From: Paenibacillus lupini
Lineage (GTDB): Bacteria; Bacillota; Bacilli; Paenibacillales; Paenibacillaceae
Assembly (NCBI RefSeq): GCF_011761355.1
Contig: NZ_JAASRW010000011.1
Span: 1 to 64,000, forward strand
Reading direction: 5' to 3'
Length of the DNA stretch: 64,000 bases
This document shows, piece by piece, positions 25,827-34,689 of this stretch. Within the stretch, counting starts at the first letter, position 1, and each line of letters opens with the position of its first letter. A program made the translations under genes and the position numbers. Below the pieces are notes generated by a model. It was not told where the DNA came from. It was given only the letters and a program-made list of their open reading frames with translations, and did no database searches.

Positions 25827-27458
25827 ATGAACGCAAAAAAATGGATGCTGTCTATGCTTACAGCTGTAATGATGATTTCCGTAATATCGGCATGTTCTTC
25901 CAATTCATCTAATAAACCAAGCAACATGGGAAAATCGAATACCGAAACGGGAAGTAACAGTGAAACAAAGGAACCAGGCACGGATCCAATTACGATTACG
26001 TTCTTTGACAAAAACACAGGTGACAAATTCGATAACGCCATCGCCAAAGAGATTACGAAGCGCACCGGCGTAACGATTGAGATCCAACAGCCAACGGGCA
26101 ATCCGACGGAAAAGCTGAACTTGATGCTGGCGAGCGATGACTTGCCGGATATGATTATGTTCGATCGCTCCAGTGATCTGGTGGCGAAGTATATTGAAGC
26201 GGGCTCGATCATTCCGCTGGATGATCTGATTAAGCAATACGGTCCAGATGTAACTGAAATGTACGGCGATGTGCTGAACAAAACACGTTACAAAGACGGT
26301 AAAAACTACTACCTGTCCAACTGGTATGGTCTAGAGCATGAGCCGGTATTCGGCTTCAACATGCGTAAGGATATCGTGAAGGAGCTTGCACCGGATAAAG
26401 CGGAAGGCGGAGTTCCATTCACACAAAGCGAATTCAAGCAGCTCTTGACCGATTTCAAAGCGAAATATCCGCAAATTGACGGTAAGGACTCGATCGCTCT
26501 GACGATGGACGGCGAGAACTGGGGAGGTACGCTTGGCACCTTCAAAGGAATGTTTGGTCTGAATGGCTATTACGAGCATGACGACAAGCTGCAATATGAC
26601 GTGAAGGATCCAAAGTACAAAGATATGATTTTGTACATGAACGACTTGTACCGCTCCGGTCTGATGGACAAAGAATGGGCGATTAACAAACGCCAAGTAT
26701 GGGAGCAAAAAATCGCAACAGGCACGATCTTCTCTTCAACAGGCGCTTATTGGGACCTGGGCAACTCCAACACCATCCTCAAAAAGGATAAAGGTGAAGA
26801 GTCACAGCTGTTTGCCTATAAAGTTGTGGCAGATGGCGTAGACCCTGCGAAGACGACGTATGGCGGCCGCAGCTCACTCGGCTGGGATGCGATTGCTATT
26901 ACGAAGAAGAACAAAAATCCAGAACGTACGATGCAATTCATTAACTTCCTTGCAAGCGAAGAAGGTCAATACCTGCTTATGTGGGGCATCGAAGGCACGC
27001 ATTGGGATATGAAGGACGGCAAGCATGTGCCGCGTCCGGAAACACTGCAAGCTTTCAAAGACGATTGGGCTGCATATACGAAAGAAACTGGTATTCGCAA
27101 ATGGACCTGGTTTATTAAGAATGGTCCGGGTACTGACGGCACACCTTATGATCTTCCAGGTCGTTACGAGCGTGCACCGGTCGACCAGATGGCGATCAAA
27201 AACTTGTCCGATACAGTGTTTGATACAGCCATTTATGATGGCTTGAGCCCACAGGGCGGTACACCGGAAGCGCTGAGCGAACAGAAGATTAGCGACATTA
27301 TGAAACAGGCAATCACGAAAGCGATTATGGCACCTTCGGCCGATGAAGCCAGCTCGATTTTTGATAAAATGCTGTCTGATATGAAGGGCGCAGGCGACGA
27401 CAAAGTTGAAGCCGTATACTCTAGCAATTATGCTGCCCGAAAACAACTTTGGAATTAA
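25827..27458 (+). CDS. Extracellular sugar-binding lipoprotein (LplA/YtcQ type)
   Basis: Substrate-binding lipoprotein, 543 aa. The signal peptide ends in the lipobox ISAC with Cys23 for lipid attachment, followed by a Ser/Asn-rich linker. The mature part has the family features ITFFDKNTGDKFDNAIAKE and LASDDLPDMIMFDRS. It delivers oligosaccharides to the two permeases upstream. A strong hairpin and T run right after the stop would lower expression of the downstream hydrolase relative to this protein, as is common where binding protein is needed in excess. Confidence 0.93.
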   Translation: MNAKKWMLSMLTAVMMISVISACSSNSSNKPSNMGKSNTETGSNSETKEPGTDPITITFFDKNTGDKFDNAIAKEITKRTGVTIEIQQPTGNPTEKLNLMLASDDLPDMIMFDRSSDLVAKYIEAGSIIPLDDLIKQYGPDVTEMYGDVLNKTRYKDGKNYYLSNWYGLEHEPVFGFNMRKDIVKELAPDKAEGGVPFTQSEFKQLLTDFKAKYPQIDGKDSIALTMDGENWGGTLGTFKGMFGLNGYYEHDDKLQYDVKDPKYKDMILYMNDLYRSGLMDKEWAINKRQVWEQKIATGTIFSSTGAYWDLGNSNTILKKDKGEESQLFAYKVVADGVDPAKTTYGGRSSLGWDAIAITKKNKNPERTMQFINFLASEEGQYLLMWGIEGTHWDMKDGKHVPRPETLQAFKDDWAAYTKETGIRKWTWFIKNGPGTDGTPYDLPGRYERAPVDQMAIKNLSDTVFDTAIYDGLSPQGGTPEALSEQKISDIMKQAITKAIMAPSADEASSIFDKMLSDMKGAGDDKVEAVYSSNYAARKQLWN

Positions 27459-27488
27459 TATTGTCGGAAGAAATGAGAGCAGGGGAGG

Positions 27489-27508
27489 GCCAGCGGAGCT
27501 GGCTTTTT
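27489..27508 (+). terminator. Internal terminator between binding protein and hydrolase
   Basis: GCCAGC, loop GGA, GCTGGC, then TTTTT. The short stem suggests partial read-through. Confidence 0.75.
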
Positions 27509-27578
27509 CCCTTACATAGCAAGCTATAAAAGCGTAGAATAGAATTTGAACCAATAATAGAATGGGAGCGGATCAATC

Positions 27579-29633
27579 ATGACGACGGATTTGGGACAAT
27601 TCAAGTTGGAGCAAGTATCCGGGACGTTTACGGCGGATAACGGCATTCTTAAGGTGACAGCAAATACGGAAGACGGTACTCTGGAGCTCGCCTGGAAAGA
27701 CGGTCAGATGATGACAGGCCTGTTCGCTGAAGCTCGTGTTGGTGGAGCTGTCGTTCGTTCAACCTATTACGGCTCGCATACTGTTCCTGAAGCAGCGGTT
27801 CAATCGATTGAGGATGGCTTCGGTGAAGGTCTTCGATTCAGCTTTGAGCATGCGGAGCCGGGTAAGCCGACGCTTAAGCAGCAGATTCGCTTGTATAAGA
27901 ACCTGCCTTACGCCTTGATTGAGCTGGAAGCGGAAGATACGCAAGAGTGGGAGACGAATGAATTAACTCCGCTCGCAGCTTACCTGAATGATGATGGCAT
28001 ACTTGATTTTGGCGACGGTTCGAAGGAAGAAATCCGCTCTCTGTTTATTCCTTTTGATAATGACAAGTGGGTACGGTTCGGCTCCCAGGCTAATCCGGGC
28101 AGTGTGCGCAGCTACGAGGTGACTGCGATCTACCGAGCATATTCTAGACGGGGCTTTGTTATTGGATCAGTAACCCATGATACGTGGAAAACGGCGATTG
28201 ACGTGGAAGGCACTTTCTCTGAAGCAATTGGACGTCTGCGGGTATTGGCCGGTGCCTCTGATCTGCAGACTCGTGATACTGTGCCGCACGGCTCGATGAG
28301 GGGAACATCAATTGTATCTTCGACGATATTTGTAGGCGCTTACAGCGATTACCGTGAAGGTATGGAAGCCTACGGCAAAGCAAATACAGTTATACAGCCT
28401 GCGCTGCCTTGGTTTGGCGGTGTACCAATGGGCTGGAACAGCTGGTCTGCTGTTATGGCGAAGCTTGATTATGAAGTCTATACACATACATCTGATTTTT
28501 TCGCGAAGGAGCTTCAAGAGAATGGCTTTGCGGATCAGGAAGACAGCCTGTACGTTAACTTCGATGCTTTCTCGACCAATTTAAAGGAAGGGGAGCTTGA
28601 GGATGCCGTTCGCCGGGTAAAGGCAAACGGCCAGAAGCCGGGAACGTACTATACGCCGTTTGCGTTCTGGGGGAAAGACCCGGATACGCCGGTTGAAGGA
28701 ACAGATGGTTCGGTCATGTACCGGGATATTCTGCTGAAGGATGCTGCAGGCAGACCGCTGCCGAGGCTGGATGGCGCCATGCCGATAGATCCGACGCACC
28801 CAGAAGCGATTGCCCGTATTATGCGCAAGCTTGATGAAGTCGTTGCTGACGGCTTTGACTATTTGAAAATGGACTTTTTGGCACATGGTGCGATGGAGGG
28901 GGAACATTACGATCCTTCGTTCCGTACGGGTATCCAGGCGTACAATTACGGTATGGCGGCTATTGCGGAAGCACTAAGCCCAGAGCGAATCGGCCGTCCG
29001 TTTCTGATCAACCTGTCGATTGCACCACTGTTCCCGCATGGCTATGCGCATAGCAGACGTGTCTCTTGTGACGCCTTTGGGATGATCAGCGATACGGAAT
29101 ATATGTTAAATGCGCTAACATACGGCTGGTGGATCAGCGACAATTTGTACCGCTTTAATGATCCGGATCATATTGTATTATTCAAAAGCTATAATCAGGA
29201 AGCAACTTCTGCCCATGAAGGCAGAAGCCGTTTGAACTCTGGTGTCATAGCAGGCACGTCGCTGCTGCTCGGAGATGATTATCGTATGGAAGAAGCGGCG
29301 GCCCGCGCTAAAGCATGGATGACAAACAAGGAAGTAATGTCCCTTGCAAGACGTGGAGAAACCTTCCGTCCAGCAGAAGGCAGAAGCGGCACCGGCGGTG
29401 AGGACTTGTACTCGCTGTCTGGCGATGGCGGCACCTGGGTTGCGGTCTTTAATTTCGATGCAGGGAATGGGAAGTCGAAAACGATTGATTTATCCCGCGT
29501 TGGCATTGATGGAACAAAGGGACTGACGGTACGCGATCTATGGAGTGGTGAGTCCTTCAGCCTGAAACCTGGGACGGCGGAACATCTGGTGGAGCTTGAG
29601 CCTGCCGAATCGAAGCTGCTGTTCTACGTCTAG
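27579..29633 (+). CDS. Cytosolic clan GH-D glycosidase, paralogue of the secreted enzyme
   Basis: Hydrolase of 684 aa without signal peptide or CBMs, so cytosolic. It aligns along its length with the catalytic part of the secreted protein at 16955. It has GWNSW (285-289), YLKMDFLAHGAMEGEHYDP with Asp432 as likely nucleophile, and RRVSCDAFG with Asp498 as likely acid/base, followed by the shared LTYGWW. It probably trims oligosaccharides after import by the ABC system encoded directly upstream. GGGAGCGG precedes the ATG. Exact family (GH36-like or a separate clan member) and substrate are undetermined. Confidence 0.82.
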   Translation: MTTDLGQFKLEQVSGTFTADNGILKVTANTEDGTLELAWKDGQMMTGLFAEARVGGAVVRSTYYGSHTVPEAAVQSIEDGFGEGLRFSFEHAEPGKPTLKQQIRLYKNLPYALIELEAEDTQEWETNELTPLAAYLNDDGILDFGDGSKEEIRSLFIPFDNDKWVRFGSQANPGSVRSYEVTAIYRAYSRRGFVIGSVTHDTWKTAIDVEGTFSEAIGRLRVLAGASDLQTRDTVPHGSMRGTSIVSSTIFVGAYSDYREGMEAYGKANTVIQPALPWFGGVPMGWNSWSAVMAKLDYEVYTHTSDFFAKELQENGFADQEDSLYVNFDAFSTNLKEGELEDAVRRVKANGQKPGTYYTPFAFWGKDPDTPVEGTDGSVMYRDILLKDAAGRPLPRLDGAMPIDPTHPEAIARIMRKLDEVVADGFDYLKMDFLAHGAMEGEHYDPSFRTGIQAYNYGMAAIAEALSPERIGRPFLINLSIAPLFPHGYAHSRRVSCDAFGMISDTEYMLNALTYGWWISDNLYRFNDPDHIVLFKSYNQEATSAHEGRSRLNSGVIAGTSLLLGDDYRMEEAAARAKAWMTNKEVMSLARRGETFRPAEGRSGTGGEDLYSLSGDGGTWVAVFNFDAGNGKSKTIDLSRVGIDGTKGLTVRDLWSGESFSLKPGTAEHLVELEPAESKLLFYV

Positions 29634-29660
29634 CACGTTAAGCAGCATTTATATATCTTT

Positions 29661-29702
29661 AAAAGGACGTTCCTTCCGATCGGAGGGAACGTCCTTTTTT
29701 TA
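29661..29702 (+). terminator. Terminator of the GH-D locus
   Basis: AAAGGACGTTCC pairs with GGGAACGTCCTTT, followed by a long T run. Confidence 0.93.
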
Positions 29703-29835
29703 TATCTATTAATAGTAATCTATCAGTTGACTCCAAATAGGAAGAGCCTGCAAATAACCTCCAAGGACAAACAAACAGGCAGCTTTAGTATCCGTTGAAT
29801 AAACTAAAGAACAACGGGAAGGGAGGGATACAAAC

Positions 29836-30213
29836 ATGAGCAAAGTTTCCAAAGAACAAGCACGGAAGCTGGTCGGCAAAAAAATCTATGCGGTTCGCAA
29901 AGATGGATCTGTCGTTACAGGCAAGCTGGTGGAACTGCGGCAAAACAAGCTCGTACTGGCACCTCTGAAGAAAGATAAGGGGAAAGTAGTTAAAACAAAA
30001 GCGATATTGCCATTGGTATTGTTTGAACTGCTTGCCATCGGACTCTGGAGCGGCGGTGGTGGTGGCTGTGGATGCGGCAGCTTTGGCTGCGGCGGATGCG
30101 GCGGCGGTGGTTTCGGTGGTGGCTACGGTGGAGGCTATGGCGGCGGCGGAGGATACGACGGCGGCTATGGTGGTGGCTACGGCGGAGGATACGGCGGCGG
30201 CAATTTTTATTAA
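29836..30213 (+). CDS. Gly/Cys-rich tailed small protein
   Basis: I do not recognise a named family. 125 aa in three parts. A basic beta-rich N-terminus (about 1-56: LVGKKIYAVRKDGSVVTGKL...) looks like a small SH3/Sm-like barrel. A hydrophobic segment follows (LPLVLFELLAIGLW, about 59-72). The last 50 residues are almost only Gly, Tyr and Cys (CGCGSFGCGGCG, then repeated GGGYG units). The tail could be disordered, self-associating or cross-linked; a coat or surface role is only a guess. GGGAGGG precedes the ATG. The stop abuts the stop of the converging GNAT gene with no base between. Confidence 0.75.
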   Translation: MSKVSKEQARKLVGKKIYAVRKDGSVVTGKLVELRQNKLVLAPLKKDKGKVVKTKAILPLVLFELLAIGLWSGGGGGCGCGSFGCGGCGGGGFGGGYGGGYGGGGGYDGGYGGGYGGGYGGGNFY

Positions 30214-30675
30214 TTAGTAATAAGGCAAGGAAGCTAGAGGTTTAATCATCTCATAACAGCGGAGTTCCGGATAATACTGGATCGCTTGATAGCCAAGGCG
30301 GCTGTACAGATTTCTCGCTTTGGTATTAATATCATCCACGAATAGTCTGGAGACTCTGCAGTTATGGGTTGTACCGTAAGCTTCAGCCGCGAGCAGGAGC
30401 TTTCTGCCCCATTGCCGGTTCCGGTGATCCGGGTGAACGACAAGCATATCGAGATACAGGATTTCGCCTGTGATTTCAAATCGAATAAAGCCATAGGGCT
30501 TGCTTGTTTTTCCTTCTGCGGCTACATAGGTGACTCCCCGCCGGAATCGTATGGGGAGTTCTCGCATCGTTTGGGCATCTAAGGGATGGGCGGTATGAGA
30601 CATCGGAATAAGCTCGGCTTGGATGAGGCGGAAAATTTCCGTGTCATCCGTTTTTGGATTACGTGCTCGTATCAT
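30214..30675 (-). CDS. GNAT-family N-acetyltransferase
   Basis: Acetyl-CoA-dependent acyltransferase fold, 153 aa. Motif A, which binds the CoA pyrophosphate, is VVHPDHRNRQWGRKLL (about residues 78-93). The C-terminal ARNLYSRLGYQAIQYY is the usual GNAT motif B. The substrate is unknown. It shares no terminator with the converging Gly-rich gene, so the two 3' ends may overlap as antisense RNA. Confidence 0.85.
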   Translation of the reverse strand: MIRARNPKTDDTEIFRLIQAELIPMSHTAHPLDAQTMRELPIRFRRGVTYVAAEGKTSKPYGFIRFEITGEILYLDMLVVHPDHRNRQWGRKLLLAAEAYGTTHNCRVSRLFVDDINTKARNLYSRLGYQAIQYYPELRCYEMIKPLASLPYY

Positions 30676-30785
30676 CAGCGATCCGTCCTGACCGAATGAA
30701 ATTGCCGAATATGGGCTAAGTTATACTATGAATAGCAGGCAGATTATGCGCCTCACTATTTTTTGCAATTGTTAGGCAGTTTAGC

Positions 30786-30814
30786 TTGACGAATAGGTAA
30801 CCAAGGCATATAAT
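30786..30814 (+). promoter_or_regulatory. Sigma-A promoter of the ilv-leu operon
   Basis: TTGACG (30786-30791), 17-bp spacer, TATAAT (30809-30814), just upstream of the T-box leader. Confidence 0.88.
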
Positions 30815-30847
30815 AAAGAAAATCTTATCCAAGCATATGTTATCGGC

Positions 30848-31172
30848 AATGATGAGGACGAAGTGTTAAGGGCTCTTTTGCTCAGAGAGCGGATGGATCA
30901 GCTGCAACCATCGCCAAAACCCCTTTTCTACGAGCTCACCTCGGAGCTGTTTTCCTGAAAAGCAACATCGTCAAATGTTGGTTATTAGGGAAAATCGCAA
31001 GACACGCGTTATTGTGTCAAAGGTATGGGCGTACTGTGCGCACACGTTCATTACCTTATGGAGGTTATGCATCGCAAGATGTATAACGAATTTGGGTGGT
31101 ACCACGGAAGATATAACCTTTCGTCCCTCAGGCTTCAATTATTGAAGCTGGAGGAACGAGAGGTTTTTTTGT
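30848..31172 (+). ncRNA. T-box leader, leucine specifier
   Basis: tRNA-sensing riboswitch. Stem I shows the GATGAGGACGAAGTG base, GCTCAGAGAGCGGATGG and the specifier loop GAG-CTC-ACC, with CTC (30935-30937) reading as a leucine codon. The T-box sequence GGGTGGTACCACGG (31094-31107) provides the bulge that pairs with the uncharged tRNA end. The terminator (31115-31172) pairs AACCTTTCGTCCCTC with GAGGAACGAGAGGTT before seven T. Low charged tRNA-Leu would allow read-through into ilvB. B. subtilis ilv-leu uses the same Leu CUC specifier. Confidence 0.92.
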
Positions 31173-31195
31173 TGTTTTCGAGAGGAGGATGACTA

Positions 31196-32941
31196 ATGGT
31201 CACGCAAAGTGCAACGCTGAAGTCAAAAGAAGAAGTTATGGAACGGATGAGAAAACCTGAAGTAATTTCCGGTTCCGAAATATTACTCCGTAGTTTGGTG
31301 CTGGAAGGCGTCGATTGCGTATTTGGTTATCCGGGCGGTGCCGTCCTTTATATCTACGATGCAATGCACGGATTCTCCGATTTCAACCATGTGCTCACAC
31401 GGCATGAGCAAGGCGCAATTCATGCAGCAGACGGCTATGCCCGTGCTAGCGGCAAGGTCGGCGTATGTATCGCCACATCCGGTCCAGGTGCAACTAACCT
31501 CGTAACGGGGATTGCGACCGCTTATATGGATTCTGTACCACTCGTTGTTATTACAGGTAATGTTATTTCGTCCCTGATCGGCACCGATGCTTTCCAAGAG
31601 GCTGACATTACAGGTATTACAATGCCTATTACGAAACACAGCTACATGGTGCGTGATGTTGAGGATCTTCCTCGCATTATCCATGAAGCCTTCCATATCG
31701 CCAATACTGGCCGTAAGGGTCCAGTCCTGATCGATATTCCGAAGGATATTTCGGCTAAGAAAACATTGTTCAAGCCGGTGACGGAAGTTAGCATCCGCGG
31801 CTACAACCCGACGGTATCACCTAACAAACTGCAAGTCGACAAATTGATCAAAGCGATCGAAGAGTCGGAGCGTCCACTGATTCTTGCAGGCGGCGGTGTT
31901 GTATACTCCGGGGCACATGAAGAAATGCTGGAGTTTGCAACAAAGACGGAAATTCCAATCACAACAACTTTACTTGGTCTTGGGGGCTTCCCAAGCGGTA
32001 ATGATCTGTGGCTTGGCATGCCAGGTATGCACGGTACGTACACGGCCAATACTTCCATTCAAAAAGCGGATCTTCTCATTAATATCGGCGCGCGTTTCGA
32101 TGACCGCGTGACGGGCAAGCTGGCCGGCTTTGCGCCACTTGCGAAGATCGTTCATATCGATATTGATCCGGCAGAGATCGGCAAGAACGTTCCTACTGAT
32201 ATCCCTATCGTAGGTGATGTGAAAACGGTTCTGCAGCAGGTTAACCAACTGGCGAAACGGGCCGACAAAGCAGACGCTTGGCGTGAGCAGATTCAAGCAT
32301 CGAAAGCGCAATATCCGTTCAGCTACAAAGATTCGGATGTTGAGCTGAAGCCGCAATGGGTTGTTGAAATGATCCATGAAACAACAAACGGCGACGCAAT
32401 TGTTACAACTGACGTAGGCCAGCATCAAATGTGGGCTGCGCAATATTATAAATTTAACAAACCACGCTCTTGGGTAACTTCCGGCGGTCTTGGTACAATG
32501 GGCTTTGGTTTCCCATCCGCGATTGGTGCTCAAATGGCTAACCCGGATCGTGTCGTTGTATCGATCAATGGTGACGGCGGCATGCAAATGTGTGCACAGG
32601 AACTTGCGATTTGTGCAATCAACAATATTCCGGTTAAGGTTGTTATTCTGAACAACCAAGTGCTTGGCATGGTTCGTCAATGGCAAGAACTGATTCACGA
32701 GAACCGCTTCAGCCATATCGATCTTGCAGGCAGCCCGGACTTCGTTAAGCTTGCAGAAGCTTACGGTGTTAAAGGCTTCCGTGCTTCGAACAAAGATGAA
32801 GCAAAAGCAGTATGGGAAGAGGCAATGAATCATCCAGGACCTGCAGTAGTAGAATTTGTCGTTCGCAGAGACGAGAATGTGTATCCAATGGTTGCACAGG
32901 GCAGCACAATCGACCAGATGATCATGGGGGATGCAGAATGA
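31196..32941 (+). CDS. ilvB: Acetolactate synthase large subunit
   Basis: ThDP-dependent catalytic subunit, 581 aa. Condenses pyruvate with pyruvate or 2-oxobutyrate in valine, leucine and isoleucine synthesis. It has the N-terminal VFGYPGGAVLYIYDA and the catalytic Glu region TRHEQGAIHAADGYARA. The C-terminal ThDP/Mg motif is GDGGMQMCAQELA...VVILNN. AGAGGAGGATGACTA precedes the ATG. First gene after the T-box. Its stop overlaps the ilvN start in ATGA, so the subunits are translationally coupled. Confidence 0.97.
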   Translation: MVTQSATLKSKEEVMERMRKPEVISGSEILLRSLVLEGVDCVFGYPGGAVLYIYDAMHGFSDFNHVLTRHEQGAIHAADGYARASGKVGVCIATSGPGATNLVTGIATAYMDSVPLVVITGNVISSLIGTDAFQEADITGITMPITKHSYMVRDVEDLPRIIHEAFHIANTGRKGPVLIDIPKDISAKKTLFKPVTEVSIRGYNPTVSPNKLQVDKLIKAIEESERPLILAGGGVVYSGAHEEMLEFATKTEIPITTTLLGLGGFPSGNDLWLGMPGMHGTYTANTSIQKADLLINIGARFDDRVTGKLAGFAPLAKIVHIDIDPAEIGKNVPTDIPIVGDVKTVLQQVNQLAKRADKADAWREQIQASKAQYPFSYKDSDVELKPQWVVEMIHETTNGDAIVTTDVGQHQMWAAQYYKFNKPRSWVTSGGLGTMGFGFPSAIGAQMANPDRVVVSINGDGGMQMCAQELAICAINNIPVKVVILNNQVLGMVRQWQELIHENRFSHIDLAGSPDFVKLAEAYGVKGFRASNKDEAKAVWEEAMNHPGPAVVEFVVRRDENVYPMVAQGSTIDQMIMGDAE

Positions 32942-33423
32942 AAAAGCACACGATCGCAGTAATCGTTAACGATCAGCCCGGCGTTCTGCAGCGTGTTTCC
33001 GGCCTGTTTGGACGCCGCGGCTTCAATATTGAGAGCATTACAGTAGGTGCAAGCGAAGAGCAGGGCTTGTCCCGTATGGTTATCGTCACTTCTGGCGATG
33101 ACCATACGCTCGAGCAAGTTACAAAGCAGTTGTACAAGCTGATCGACGTTATTAAAGTTATCGACCTCAGCTCGAATCCAATGGTATCCCGCGAGCTTGC
33201 GCTTATTAAAGTAAGTGCAGAGCCTGCTGCTCGTCCAGAAATTCTTGGCGTAGTAGATACTTTCCGTGCTGCAGTAGTTGATATTGGCACTCATTCACTT
33301 ATCGTTCAAGTTATCGGCGATACAGAGAAAATCGATGCAATGGTAGAACTTCTTAAACCTTACGGCATCCGTGAGCTTTCGCGTACTGGCGTAACAGCAC
33401 TTAACCGCGGTAACGCACGTTAA
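32938..33423 (+). CDS. ilvN: Acetolactate synthase small regulatory subunit
   Basis: 161-aa regulatory subunit (also named IlvH). The N-terminal ACT domain KHTIAVIVNDQPGVLQRVSG and GFNIESITVG binds valine for feedback inhibition, and the C-terminal half (LIKVSAEPAARPEIL) stimulates IlvB. The ATG at 32938 overlaps the ilvB stop by four bases and follows GGGGG; the longer open frame upstream only reads through ilvB in another frame. Confidence 0.96.
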   Translation: MKKHTIAVIVNDQPGVLQRVSGLFGRRGFNIESITVGASEEQGLSRMVIVTSGDDHTLEQVTKQLYKLIDVIKVIDLSSNPMVSRELALIKVSAEPAARPEILGVVDTFRAAVVDIGTHSLIVQVIGDTEKIDAMVELLKPYGIRELSRTGVTALNRGNAR

Positions 33424-33457
33424 TAACATATGCAATACCATTTATAATAAGCTATAT

Positions 33458-33539
33458 CCCGTTTTGAACGGGAGTTTAAGGGGAGAACTTTCCGAAATAA
33501 GTTTGAGATTTTCTCTGCTTAAACACCCGTTCAAAAGGG
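33458..33539 (+). promoter_or_regulatory. Large stem-loop between ilvN and ilvC
   Basis: The arm 33458-33487 (TTTTGAACGGGAGTTTAAG core) pairs with 33511-33539 (CTTAAACACCCGTTCAAAA core) to give an imperfect stem of about 29 bp. Within the left arm CCCGTTTTGAACGGG can also fold alone. It ends 12 nt before the ilvC ribosome site. Likely an mRNA processing or stabilising element; the B. subtilis ilv-leu message is known to be processed. Confidence 0.75.
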
Positions 33540-33565
33540 TTAAATTAAAGGAGGCAATCATTAAA

Positions 33566-34558
<993 letters not shown>

Positions 34559-34588
34559 TAAGATCATAACCCGCATATAAAAAGATGT

Positions 34589-34660
34589 TATCCCGGTTCG
34601 CCGGAGTGCGAGTAGGTTAGGTTCCAACCTATCCGGCACGCGCTCTGAGTGGTCCGGGAT
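34589..34660 (+). promoter_or_regulatory. Compound stem-loop between ilvC and leuA
   Basis: Outer arms ATCCCGG (34590-34596) / CCGGGAT (34653-34659) enclose an inner hairpin TAGGTT/AACCTA (34612-34629). No T run follows, so it is more likely a processing or stability element than a terminator. Confidence 0.6.
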
Positions 34661-34689
34661 GATTCTGTTCTCGGAGGTGTAAGGCACAA

